Shown: in pieces, positions 1 to 5,394 of the stretch | How positions within the stretch are numbered: the stretch's first letter is position 1 | How the letters are laid out: each line of letters opens with the position of its first letter | Assembly (NCBI GenBank): GCA_023410295.1 | Contig: JAEYPY010000265.1 | Span: 1-10,146, forward strand | Direction of reading: 5' to 3' | DNA: 10,146 nucleotides | DNA from: Pseudomonadota bacterium | GTDB taxonomy: Bacteria; Pseudomonadota; Alphaproteobacteria; Caulobacterales; Aquidulcibacteraceae | Notes under the pieces: model-generated | The model's input: the letters and a program-made list of their open reading frames with translations, nothing else | Told to the model about the DNA's origin: nothing | Database searches by the model: none | Translations under genes and position numbers: made by a program

Positions 1-3
1 CCG

Positions 4-24
4 CCCCGCCGTGCGGCGGCGGGG
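4..24 (-). terminator. GC hairpin after the distal 38-aa gene
   Basis: Perfect 8-bp inverted repeat: CCCCGCCG at 4-11 and CGGCGGGG at 17-24, with a 5-nt loop. It lies 27 nt beyond the stop codon of the small minus-strand gene at 51-167, where a terminator would be expected. Any U-tract would fall before base 1 and cannot be seen, so the terminator role is an inference from position and stem strength. Confidence 0.4.
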
Positions 25-50
25 TGCGGTCGGGTGGGGCGCCTGGAGGC

Positions 51-167
51 TTAGGCCACGACGCGAGCGGCCGTGAAAATCAGCGGCGCCAGCGCAGTCG
101 CGACCAGGGCAATCGCCACGACAACCGAGATGGCGCGGGTGGTGGCAGGCAGGTCTTGCGCGGACAT
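51..167 (-). CDS. 38-aa single-helix membrane microprotein (copy 1)
   Basis: Small gene of unknown function, read on the minus strand from ATG at 167 to TAA at 51. A clear Shine-Dalgarno GGGGAGAG (GGAG at 177-180) sits 9 nt before the start. The protein has a short polar N-terminus (MSAQDLPATTR), a hydrophobic segment at about residues 13-31 rich in Ala, Val, Ile and Leu, and a C-terminus ending in AARVVA. It should form one transmembrane helix. It has exactly the same length as the gene at 402-518 and shares 11 of 38 positions without gaps, including Ala-x-x-Pro-(L/I)-(I/L)-x-x-Ala-x-Arg-(V/I)-Val-Ala near the end. The two look like paralogues. 234 nt, including a terminator-like hairpin, separate them, so this copy probably has its own promoter, though I found no convincing one. 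Possible roles include a small regulator of a membrane complex or a type I toxin-like peptide; nothing in the sequence decides. Confidence 0.6.
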   Translation of the reverse strand: MSAQDLPATTRAISVVVAIALVATALAPLIFTAARVVA

Positions 168-326
168 TTGAATTCTCTCCCCAAAAGGTCCGATGTTGCA
201 CTTGCGAACACCGATGCCGGTGAGATGGACCCTTTCGTGTAGGAAAAGAAGGCAGAAATTTCCGGCCCAGCTATGCAGAAATGGAGGCGATACGTTAATT
301 TCGCACCGTTCATGCAGGCAAAGAAG

Positions 327-354
327 AGGCGCGAAGGCGTTAACCTTCGCGCCT
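327..354 (-). terminator. Rho-independent terminator of the proximal 38-aa gene
   Basis: Perfect 11-bp inverted repeat, AGGCGCGAAGG at 327-337 and CCTTCGCGCCT at 344-354, with a 6-nt loop (338-343). Read on the minus strand, the stem is followed by the pyrimidine-rich CTTCTTTGCC. It begins 47 nt after the stop codon of the gene at 402-518. The plus-strand side lacks a T-run, so the hairpin fits a minus-strand terminator. It would separate transcription of the two 38-aa genes. Confidence 0.65.
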
Positions 355-401
355 GCACAAGAACCGCTGGCGCGCTGGGAGACGCGCCGGCCGGCAGAGG
401 A

Positions 402-518
402 TTAAGCGACGATGCGAGTGGCGACGTCGAGGATCGGGGAGGCGGCAACAGCGATCACGAAGGCAGCGATAGCGAAGAAGGCTGCGGTGATGGGAAGCGA
501 GGGGCGGGTGGCGGTCAT
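402..518 (-). CDS. 38-aa single-helix membrane microprotein (copy 2)
   Basis: Small gene of unknown function, ATG at 518 to TAA at 402. The frame stays open to an ATG at 584, which would give 60 residues. The inner ATG is preferred because GGAG (527-530) lies 8 nt before it and because it gives the same 38-residue length as the copy at 51-167. The protein has a short polar N-terminus (MTATRPSLP), a hydrophobic helix at about residues 10-30 (Ala, Phe, Ile, Val) and the tail ASPILDVATRIVA. The PI..A.RIVA tail matches the other copy (PLI..A.RVVA). A single inner-membrane segment is expected. It lies downstream of the TetR gene on the same strand, 102 nt away, with a terminator-like hairpin and a candidate promoter between them. 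Function unknown; transcription and translation would need to be shown. Confidence 0.62.
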   Translation of the reverse strand: MTATRPSLPITAAFFAIAAFVIAVAASPILDVATRIVA

Positions 519-555
519 GAACTTAACTCCGGGGCTCATCGGGGTTGATGAGTGT

Positions 556-584
556 CGTGTAGCACCGGCCGGAGCAGTGATCAA
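556..584 (-). promoter_or_regulatory. Candidate promoter of the 38-aa gene at 402-518
   Basis: Read on the minus strand: TTGATC (584-579), a 17-nt spacer, then TACACG (561-556). The -35-like element is good (TTGA of TTGACA) and the -10-like element is weak (3 of 6). Predicted initiation near 549 would leave a leader of about 30 nt containing the GGAG ribosome site. The -35 lies inside a 10-nt word, GATCAATGAA at 579-588, that recurs upstream of the neighbouring TetR gene. The site could therefore be a shared operator, a shared promoter element, or both. Confidence 0.35.
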
Positions 585-596
585 TGAATAAAATCG

Positions 597-619
597 CTTT
601 CGTTCACCGATGACGAAAG
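597..619 (-). terminator. Terminator-like hairpin behind the TetR gene
   Basis: Inverted repeat CTTTCGT (597-603) / ACGAAAG (613-619) with a 9-nt loop, starting 1 nt after the TetR stop codon. Read on the minus strand the stem is followed by CGATTTTATT, a modest U-tract. The stem is only 7 bp and AT-containing, so termination may be partial and some read-through into the 38-aa gene is possible. Confidence 0.5.
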
Positions 620-620
620 T

Positions 621-1259
621 TTAAGCCGGAGCCTTGGCCGGCGCCCGGTTCTTCGAGTCCGCAGCCTTGGCGCCCTCGGCGTAGAGCCCGTTTAGCAGGA
701 GGCCGATCACGCCGTCGAACTCGCGCTCGAGCTTGGGCAGGGTCAGGTGCGAGAAAAGCTGTGGCAGCGAGAACTTGATCATCGCTGATTGAATCATCTC
801 CGCGGCATACTCGGCGTCGGTCTCGGTAAAGAGTCCGCTGACGATGCCTTCTTCGATGACAGCGCGGAGAATGACCCGCTCCTGCGCGATAAGTTCGTTC
901 AAGAAGAGCGGGCGTTCACGCGAAAGCACTTCCGCCACTTCGAGAATCTTGGCGTGATCCTCGAACATGCGGAAGTTTTCGCGCATCTTGCGCAGCAGCA
1001 CTTCGCGCAGCTTGCGGTCGGCCGGCCATTCCTTGCGCCGGGCGAGCGCGGCCATGTTGGCGTGCTCTTCGGCGTAGTGCTTGCGCGCCATGGCTTCGGC
1101 GATGTCGATCTTGGCTTCGAAGAAACGATAGATGTTGCCCGGCGACATATCGCAATCGGAAGCGATCTCGGCCATGGTGGTTTTGCCGTAGCCGTAGTGC
1201 TTGATGCGCTCCATGGCGGCGGCAAGAATGCGGTCGCGCGTGGCGGTTTTCTCATCCAT
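621..1259 (-). CDS. TetR/AcrR-family transcriptional regulator
   Basis: A 212-residue protein, the usual TetR length. The N-terminal DNA-binding domain is clear: helix 1 at about residues 7-20 (TRDRILAAAMERI), then a helix-turn-helix at about 26-50 (KTTMAEIASDCDMSPGNIYRFF), including the typical Gly-Asn-Ile-Tyr-Arg-Phe-Phe recognition helix. Residues 55-195 form the all-helical ligand-binding and dimerisation domain, which is not conserved enough to name a ligand. The C-terminus (about 196-212) is an Ala/Lys/Pro tail. The gene is divergent from gpsA, and two 38-aa genes follow on its strand. Only AGGG directly abutting the ATG is seen as a ribosome site. The best promoter match would start transcription at about the ATG itself, so a leaderless message is possible. 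Autoregulation is likely from family habit. Target genes are unknown; the adjacent microproteins are the nearest candidates. Confidence 0.92.
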   Translation of the reverse strand: MDEKTATRDRILAAAMERIKHYGYGKTTMAEIASDCDMSPGNIYRFFEAKIDIAEAMARKHYAEEHANMAALARRKEWPADRKLREVLLRKMRENFRMFEDHAKILEVAEVLSRERPLFLNELIAQERVILRAVIEEGIVSGLFTETDAEYAAEMIQSAMIKFSLPQLFSHLTLPKLEREFDGVIGLLLNGLYAEGAKAADSKNRAPAKAPA

Positions 1260-1265
1260 CCCTAC

Positions 1266-1294
1266 AGGCTATCCGGTTTTGACTGAACGATCAA
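1266..1294 (-). promoter_or_regulatory. Candidate promoter/operator of the TetR gene
   Basis: On the minus strand: TTGATC (1294-1289), a 17-nt spacer and TAGCCT (1271-1266). The -35 falls in GATCAATGAA (1289-1298), identical to 579-588. An imperfect palindrome TGAACGATCA (1284-1293, 8 of 10 positions symmetric) overlaps the same place, as expected for a TetR-type operator. The implied start site is about 1259, the A of the start codon. The -10 match is weak (3 of 6). Confidence 0.35.
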
Positions 1295-1310
1295 TGAAGG
1301 ATTCAGAGCG

Positions 1311-2315
1311 GTGACCGCCCCGTTCGGCAGGGTCGCGGTGCTAGGCGGCGGGGCCTGGGGCACCGCGCTGGCTCAAGTCGCGGCCGCCGCGGGACGGGAG
1401 GTGCTGCTCTGGGCGCGCGAGGGCGAGGTGGTGGAGGGCGTCAACGCTGCCCACGAGAACCCGCTCTTCTTGCCCGGCATCCCGCTAAGCGCCGCCATCC
1501 GCGCCACCAGCGCGATTGAACAGGCGGCTGGGGCCGATGTGATCATGGCCGTGCCGCCGGCGCAGTACATGCGCGGCGTGTTGCGGAGCCTGAAGCCATA
1601 CCTCCAGCCCGCGACGCCGGTTGTCCTCTGCGCCAAGGGCGTCGAGCGCGGCTCGTTGGCGTTGATGACCGACGTGCAAGCGGAGGAATTGCCGGAGCAG
1701 CCCGTCGCCGTGCTGTCGGGGCCGGGCTTTGCCAAGGACGTGGCGCGCGGGCTACCCACGGCGACCACAGTCGCCAGCGCAGACGCGACCCTGGCGAAGC
1801 GCATCGTCGCCACCATCGGCCTGCCGACGTTCCGCCCCTACGTGGCGGACGATCTGGTCGGCGCCGAGATCGGCGGGGCGGTGAAGAACGTCATCGCCGT
1901 TGCCTGCGGCGTCGCCGAGGGGCGCAAGCTCGGTGATGGCGCGCGCGCGGCGCTGATCACGCGCGGCTTTGCTGAGCTGACGCGGCTCGGCCTCGCCATG
2001 GGCGCGAAGGCCGAGACGCTCTCCGGCCTGTGCGGCCTCGGCGATCTCGTGCTGACCTGTTGCTCGATGACATCGCGCAACACGTCGCTCGGCGCGGCGC
2101 TGGGGCAGGGGCAAGCGCTGAAGGATATTCTCGCCGAGCGCCGTTCGGTGGCCGAAGGCGTGGAAAGCGCGCCGGCGGTGGTGGCGCTGGCGCAGAAGTA
2201 CGGCGTCGAGATGCCGATCTCCGCCGCTGTCGACGCCATCGTTGCCGAGCGCATCAGCATCGATGAAGCGATCACGGCGCTGCTCTCGCGCCCATTCAAG
2301 GCTGAAGGCGTTTGA
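1311..2315 (+). CDS. gpsA: Glycerol-3-phosphate dehydrogenase [NAD(P)+]
   Basis: Cytosolic enzyme that reduces dihydroxyacetone phosphate to sn-glycerol 3-phosphate, the backbone precursor of phospholipids. At 334 residues it has the family's normal length. The Rossmann nucleotide-binding loop GGGAWGTALA is at residues 12-21. CAKG (Lys109), SGPGFAKDVA (136-145, Lys142) and GGAVKNVIAVACG (188-200, Lys192, the expected catalytic lysine) follow. The C-terminal substrate domain has GLCGLGDLVLTC (239-250) and the SRN motif (255-257) near the phosphate site. The start is GTG at 1311, with AGGA about 9 nt before it. The stop overlaps the TTG start of the Rieske gene by 4 nt, so the two are probably co-transcribed and translationally coupled. 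Assignment is secure. Confidence 0.97.
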   Translation: MTAPFGRVAVLGGGAWGTALAQVAAAAGREVLLWAREGEVVEGVNAAHENPLFLPGIPLSAAIRATSAIEQAAGADVIMAVPPAQYMRGVLRSLKPYLQPATPVVLCAKGVERGSLALMTDVQAEELPEQPVAVLSGPGFAKDVARGLPTATTVASADATLAKRIVATIGLPTFRPYVADDLVGAEIGGAVKNVIAVACGVAEGRKLGDGARAALITRGFAELTRLGLAMGAKAETLSGLCGLGDLVLTCCSMTSRNTSLGAALGQGQALKDILAERRSVAEGVESAPAVVALAQKYGVEMPISAAVDAIVAERISIDEAITALLSRPFKAEGV

Positions 2316-2653
2316 GCGAATTGCCGGCCGGGCTCGCGCTGGCGCGCGTTGAGGAGCTTGCCGATCCGTGCGCGATCGTCGTGCCGATCGGAGGCGATGC
2401 GTATGCGACTTTGATCGTCACGCGCAGCGGCGATCGCATCGCCGCGTTCCGCAACCGCTGCCCGCACGCAGCTTATCCGCTGCAGCGCGCCGACGGACGC
2501 ATTGTCGTGCAGGAAGGGCGCTATCTTGTGTGCGGCGCGCATGGCGCCAGCTTCACGCTCACAGAAGGCGCCTGCGCCGGCGGACCGTGCAACGGCGATA
2601 GCCTGGAACGCGTCGCGATCGAAGTGCGCGACGGGCTCGTGCTTATTGCGTAA
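2312..2653 (+). CDS. Small Rieske [2Fe-2S] domain protein
   Basis: A 113-residue cytosolic protein with no signal peptide, made of little more than one Rieske fold. The iron-sulfur ligands are visible: Cys50-Pro-His52 in RCPHAAYPLQ and Cys74-Gly-Ala-His77 in LVCGAHGASF. GGPC (90-93), followed by a strand ending DGLVLIA, is the usual end of the fold. Such proteins act as ferredoxins for Rieske oxygenases, or as stand-alone small-subunit-like proteins, carrying single electrons. No oxygenase gene is nearby, so the partner is unknown. The start is TTG at 2312, overlapping the gpsA stop (2313-2315). AAGG at 2298-2301 is a possible ribosome site 10 nt upstream, and translation is probably coupled to gpsA. 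A later TTG at 2321 is possible but less likely. It converges with the DUF2167 gene, with 6 nt between the stops. Confidence 0.88.
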   Translation: MSELPAGLALARVEELADPCAIVVPIGGDAYATLIVTRSGDRIAAFRNRCPHAAYPLQRADGRIVVQEGRYLVCGAHGASFTLTEGACAGGPCNGDSLERVAIEVRDGLVLIA

Positions 2654-2659
2654 GTTGCG

Positions 2660-3589
2660 TCACGCGGCTTCGTGCTGCTCGCGCCGACGCAGCATCATGT
2701 AACCGGCGATGGCGAGCACGATGACGCCGAGCGCGACCCACGGGAAATAGCTGGGAAGTCCGCCGAACGCGGTTTGCCCGGCCGGTGCAGTGGCGCTTTC
2801 CGCGAGCGCTTGCGGCGCCGCGTTCGGCACGCCGGTCACGAGGCCGGGCACCGAGTACGACGAGACCTGGTCTGATGCGGGCAGGAAATCCGCGTGCCGT
2901 GCACCGGGATTGAAGCTCAGCATGCCGCGCAACGCTTCGGCGGCGGCGGCGATCTCGGGCATCTGGTCGGCGCTGCCGATCGAGGTGAGGCCGGCGACGC
3001 CGTAACGGCCGAGCACTTTTTGCTCGTAGCGCAGATCCTTGCCTTGCGAGCCGGGCCGTGCGGCGCGCTCGGCCCAAACGAGGTGCGGCGTATCGGCGTT
3101 GAACCCAGGCGCTTCGGCGAAGCCTTCGAACACGCGCCCTTGGGTGCGGCGCGCGCCGCGCACGTCGTCTTCGAAGCTAGTGGCGCTGAGGCCAGCAGCT
3201 GTTTCCGGCTGAACATAGCCGATGGCGTCGTAGCTGATCACGGTCGCCCACGTGCCGGGCTGACGGATGTCGTCGCCGGCGCGCGCGAGCAGGCCGAACA
3301 CGGCGCCGTTCGGCGCGGCCGCGCCGCTGCGCTGCAGGAACGCTTGCGCTTCGGGCGCTGCGTAGAAGCGGTAGCCGTCCGGGACGTTGAGCGAGATGCC
3401 GCTATCGTCGAGCGGGATGATGCCGCTGCGGCCGTCGGCGGCCGGTTCTGCGCTTGGCTGCGTCGGCGCGGCGTTCACGGGCGGCGCGGCGACGTCGGGT
3501 CCAGCACTGCCGTTGCCGTCGGCGAAAGCAGGCGCGGCCAAGAACATGGCCATCAGCGCCGCCATGACGTGCGTCAGCTTCTTGCGCAT
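2660..3589 (-). CDS. DUF2167 membrane-anchored periplasmic protein
   Basis: A 309-residue exported protein. Residues 1-23 are a Sec signal peptide (MRKKL, a hydrophobic core, cleavage after APAFA). Residues 24-55 are a Pro/Ala-rich linker. The body (about 57-255) has DUF2167 features: GISLNVPDGYRFY (64-76), TWATVISYDAIGYV (113-126), HLVWAE (169-174), LGRYGVAGL (193-201), and FNPGARHADFLPASDQ (226-241) followed by SYSVPGLVTG. A second hydrophobic segment at about 281-300, followed by Arg-Arg-Arg, anchors the C-terminus. This would leave most of the protein in the periplasm and a short basic tail in the cytosol. Biochemical function is unknown to me. It is the last gene of a minus-strand cluster after pyrF, from which it is separated by 71 nt with two inverted repeats. 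The strong Shine-Dalgarno GGGAGGA before the ATG supports the start. Confidence 0.85.
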   Translation of the reverse strand: MRKKLTHVMAALMAMFLAAPAFADGNGSAGPDVAAPPVNAAPTQPSAEPAADGRSGIIPLDDSGISLNVPDGYRFYAAPEAQAFLQRSGAAAPNGAVFGLLARAGDDIRQPGTWATVISYDAIGYVQPETAAGLSATSFEDDVRGARRTQGRVFEGFAEAPGFNADTPHLVWAERAARPGSQGKDLRYEQKVLGRYGVAGLTSIGSADQMPEIAAAAEALRGMLSFNPGARHADFLPASDQVSSYSVPGLVTGVPNAAPQALAESATAPAGQTAFGGLPSYFPWVALGVIVLAIAGYMMLRRREQHEAA

Positions 3590-3602
3590 GAATATCCTCC
3601 CT

Positions 3603-3629
3603 CGCTGTTCTCAGCGTCCCGATTCGGGA
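3603..3629. repeat. Two adjacent inverted repeats in the pyrF-DUF2167 gap
   Basis: CGCTG (3603-3607) / CAGCG (3612-3616) with a 4-nt loop is followed without a gap by the odd-length palindrome TCCCGA-T-TCGGGA (3617-3629). The centre of the palindrome is GATTC, a GANTC site (the CcrM methylation target in many alphaproteobacteria). Neither is followed by a U-tract on the minus strand, so a simple terminator is not obvious. They lie just upstream of the DUF2167 ribosome site and may be an operator, an RNA processing site or a weak attenuator. Confidence 0.45.
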
Positions 3630-3660
3630 GAACTAGACCGATTTGGCGTGACTTGTCGCG

Positions 3661-4554
3661 TTACGAGCGCGCGCAAGCTGCGCTAAGTTCCGCCGCCGCG
3701 GCGCTCATCGCCTCGCCGATCGCTGCGCGCCATTCGTTCATGGTCTTCGCCGCTTGAGCGGCTTGTGGATAGGTGACGGCGCGCGAGGAATTGACGACGC
3801 CGCCTTCCAGACCTTTCGCGCTGCGCACGAAACCGGCGACGGCGTCAGCGGCGCTCGCGCCTTGCGCGCCGTAGCCCGGCACGAGGAAAAGCGCGTGCGG
3901 CAGCGATTGCCGCAGGGTGCGGGCTTCCTCGGGATAAGTGGCGCCGGCGACGGCCATCAGGCCCGACCAGCCGCTCGCGCCGCGTAAGCGCGCCTGCAGC
4001 GGCGAAAGCATTTCCGCGAGCCGCTGCCACACCGGCGCGCCGCCGACCTGCAAATCCTGCACATCGCCCGCGCCAGGATTGGACGTACGCACGAGCACGG
4101 CGACCCCTTTGCTTTCCTGCTCCGCGAGCGCGAGGAAAGGCTCAAGCGTGTCGAGGCCCATGTACGCGTTGACGGTGACGCAATCAGCGCCGAAGCCGGG
4201 CGCGGCGCCGAGCGAAGCGCGCGCGTAGCCTTCGGCCGTGGTGCCGATGTCGCCGCGCTTGGCGTCGAGGATCACGAGCGCCCCGGCGCTACGTGCTTGT
4301 TCGGTGAGAATGCGCGCGATCGCGTAGCCTTCGGCGCCGAATTGTTCGAACAGGCCGAGCTGCGGCTTGATGACTGCGGCGTGCTTGGCCGCTTGTTCGA
4401 TGATCGCGCCGCAGAATTTTAGCACGACGGACGAATCCTGCCGCGCATCGCCGAACAGCGCGGGGATCTTGTCGGGAAATGGATCGAGGCCGACGCAGAG
4501 CGGCGTGTCTTTGCGGCGCACCGCTTCGATCAGGCGGTCGGCGAACGCACTCAT
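3661..4554 (-). CDS. pyrF: Orotidine 5'-phosphate decarboxylase, subfamily 2
   Basis: Catalyses the last step of UMP synthesis, decarboxylating orotidine monophosphate to UMP in the cytosol. The 297-residue protein is longer than the common ~230-240-residue PyrF and matches the subfamily 2 layout. It has TPLCVGLDPFPDKIP near the N-terminus (17-31), VIKPQLGLFEQFG (61-73), the catalytic loop LDAKRGDIGTTA (96-107) with Asp97, Lys99 and Asp102, VNAYMGLDTLEPF (128-140), RTSNPGAGD (156-164), LVPGYGAQG (224-232), and NSSRAVTYP (255-263) for phosphate binding. The ATG at 4554 is chosen because it overlaps the stop of the upstream protease gene in ATGA (4551-4554), a typical coupled junction. An ATG at 4584 would add 10 residues inside the protease reading frame. 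It is co-transcribed with membrane protein genes rather than other pyr genes. Confidence 0.95.
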   Translation of the reverse strand: MSAFADRLIEAVRRKDTPLCVGLDPFPDKIPALFGDARQDSSVVLKFCGAIIEQAAKHAAVIKPQLGLFEQFGAEGYAIARILTEQARSAGALVILDAKRGDIGTTAEGYARASLGAAPGFGADCVTVNAYMGLDTLEPFLALAEQESKGVAVLVRTSNPGAGDVQDLQVGGAPVWQRLAEMLSPLQARLRGASGWSGLMAVAGATYPEEARTLRQSLPHALFLVPGYGAQGASAADAVAGFVRSAKGLEGGVVNSSRAVTYPQAAQAAKTMNEWRAAIGEAMSAAAAELSAACARS

Positions 4555-5393
4555 AGCGGACCAGACTCGCCCGGCGCGACGCAAACGACTTGCGCCACCG
4601 CGAGCTCGCGCCGCAGATCGTCGGAGGTGACGCCGTAATTGTCCGGCGTCAGGCGTGGCGCCGGCGCGCCTTGCGCCTCCACTTGCTCGACGCGCAGGAG
4701 GCGCAGGATCGAGGTTGGCGCGGCCGTATAGATGCGCCCGCGGCGCGCAGATTCCGCGACGGTGACGCCGATGACTTGTCCGTTCGCCGCAAAGGCCGGC
4801 CCGCCGCTGATGCCGGCCAGCGAACCGCGCAGGCCAGAGGTGCGGCCGAGTTCGGCCCAGGCCAGCACCGGCTCTTCCGCTTCATAGCGGCCGCGCGCGA
4901 TAAGCGTTTCGCGGCCGATCAAACGCGAATAAGCCTCGCCCGGCCGGCCTTGCGGAAAGCCGACATGGAAGGCGCGCTGGCCGACTTGGAAGCGGCGCTC
5001 CGAGGTATCGAGCGCGAGCGCCACGGGCGCGCGATCGGTCTTCAACAGCGCAAGGTCGGCGAAGAGCGCCACCTTCACGTCCGTGACTGGCGTCGCGGCG
5101 CCGTGCGAAACGACAAGGCCGACGCGCTCGCACTCATCGACGACATGGCGCGCGGTGAGCCACCAGCCGTCTTCGGAGATCGCAAAGGCGCTGCCGAGGC
5201 CGGACGCGACGGGGCCGACTTCGACCAGCACTTCCGGATCGTAGATCGAGGGCGGGGGCAGGAAGGCGCCGGCTTCGGGCGCGTCCGGCAAGGCTTCGGG
5301 CGCGTCGGCGCGCTGGTCCACGCGGAACAGCACGAACACCACCGCCAGAATGACGATGATGTAGAGCAGCCAGTCGGGGATGAGTCGGATCAA
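4551..5393 (-). CDS. Membrane-anchored trypsin-like serine protease
   Basis: A 280-residue S1-type protease. An uncleaved N-terminal membrane helix (about residues 8-23, DWLLYIIVILAVVFVLF) is followed by an acidic Pro-rich linker (24-55), so the catalytic domain probably faces the periplasm. The triad is visible: His83 in LTARHVVDECE, Asp113 in FADLALLKTD, and Ser196 in AGISGGPAF (the GxSGGP motif). GSAFAISEDGWWLTARH matches the DegP/HtrA-like arrangement around the histidine. No PDZ domain follows; the remaining C-terminus (about 235-280) is short. The start is TTG at 5393, 1 nt after the DUF350 stop, with CAGG 5 nt before it. No in-frame ATG lies early enough to keep the membrane helix. The 3' end overlaps pyrF by 4 nt. 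A role in envelope quality control or signalling is an inference from fold and topology; the substrate is unknown. Confidence 0.88.
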   Translation of the reverse strand: MIRLIPDWLLYIIVILAVVFVLFRVDQRADAPEALPDAPEAGAFLPPPSIYDPEVLVEVGPVASGLGSAFAISEDGWWLTARHVVDECERVGLVVSHGAATPVTDVKVALFADLALLKTDRAPVALALDTSERRFQVGQRAFHVGFPQGRPGEAYSRLIGRETLIARGRYEAEEPVLAWAELGRTSGLRGSLAGISGGPAFAANGQVIGVTVAESARRGRIYTAAPTSILRLLRVEQVEAQGAPAPRLTPDNYGVTSDDLRRELAVAQVVCVAPGESGPL

Positions 5394-5394
5394 A

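Noticed and set aside
289..345. TTAA words as a CtrA-type site (TTAA-N7-TTAA)
   Set aside because: The TTAA copies near 293 and 339 do not have the required 7-nt spacing or a matching second half.
80..448. 122-residue minus-strand frame across the left end
   Set aside because: It overlaps both 38-residue genes in another frame, crosses the 327-354 hairpin, has no ribosome site at its starts and shows no domain.
519..584. 60-residue version of the proximal microprotein, starting at 584
   Set aside because: The inner ATG at 518 has GGAG at proper spacing and gives the same length as the paralogue; the upstream part overlaps the candidate promoter.
2894..3757. 287-residue plus-strand open frame opposite DUF2167
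   Set aside because: It is the antisense of a well-supported gene, with Arg/Ala/Gly-rich composition typical of GC-rich shadow frames, and crosses into pyrF antisense.
4555..4584. PyrF start at 4584
   Set aside because: The added 10 residues lie inside the protease frame, and the ATGA overlap at 4551-4554 is a normal coupled start.
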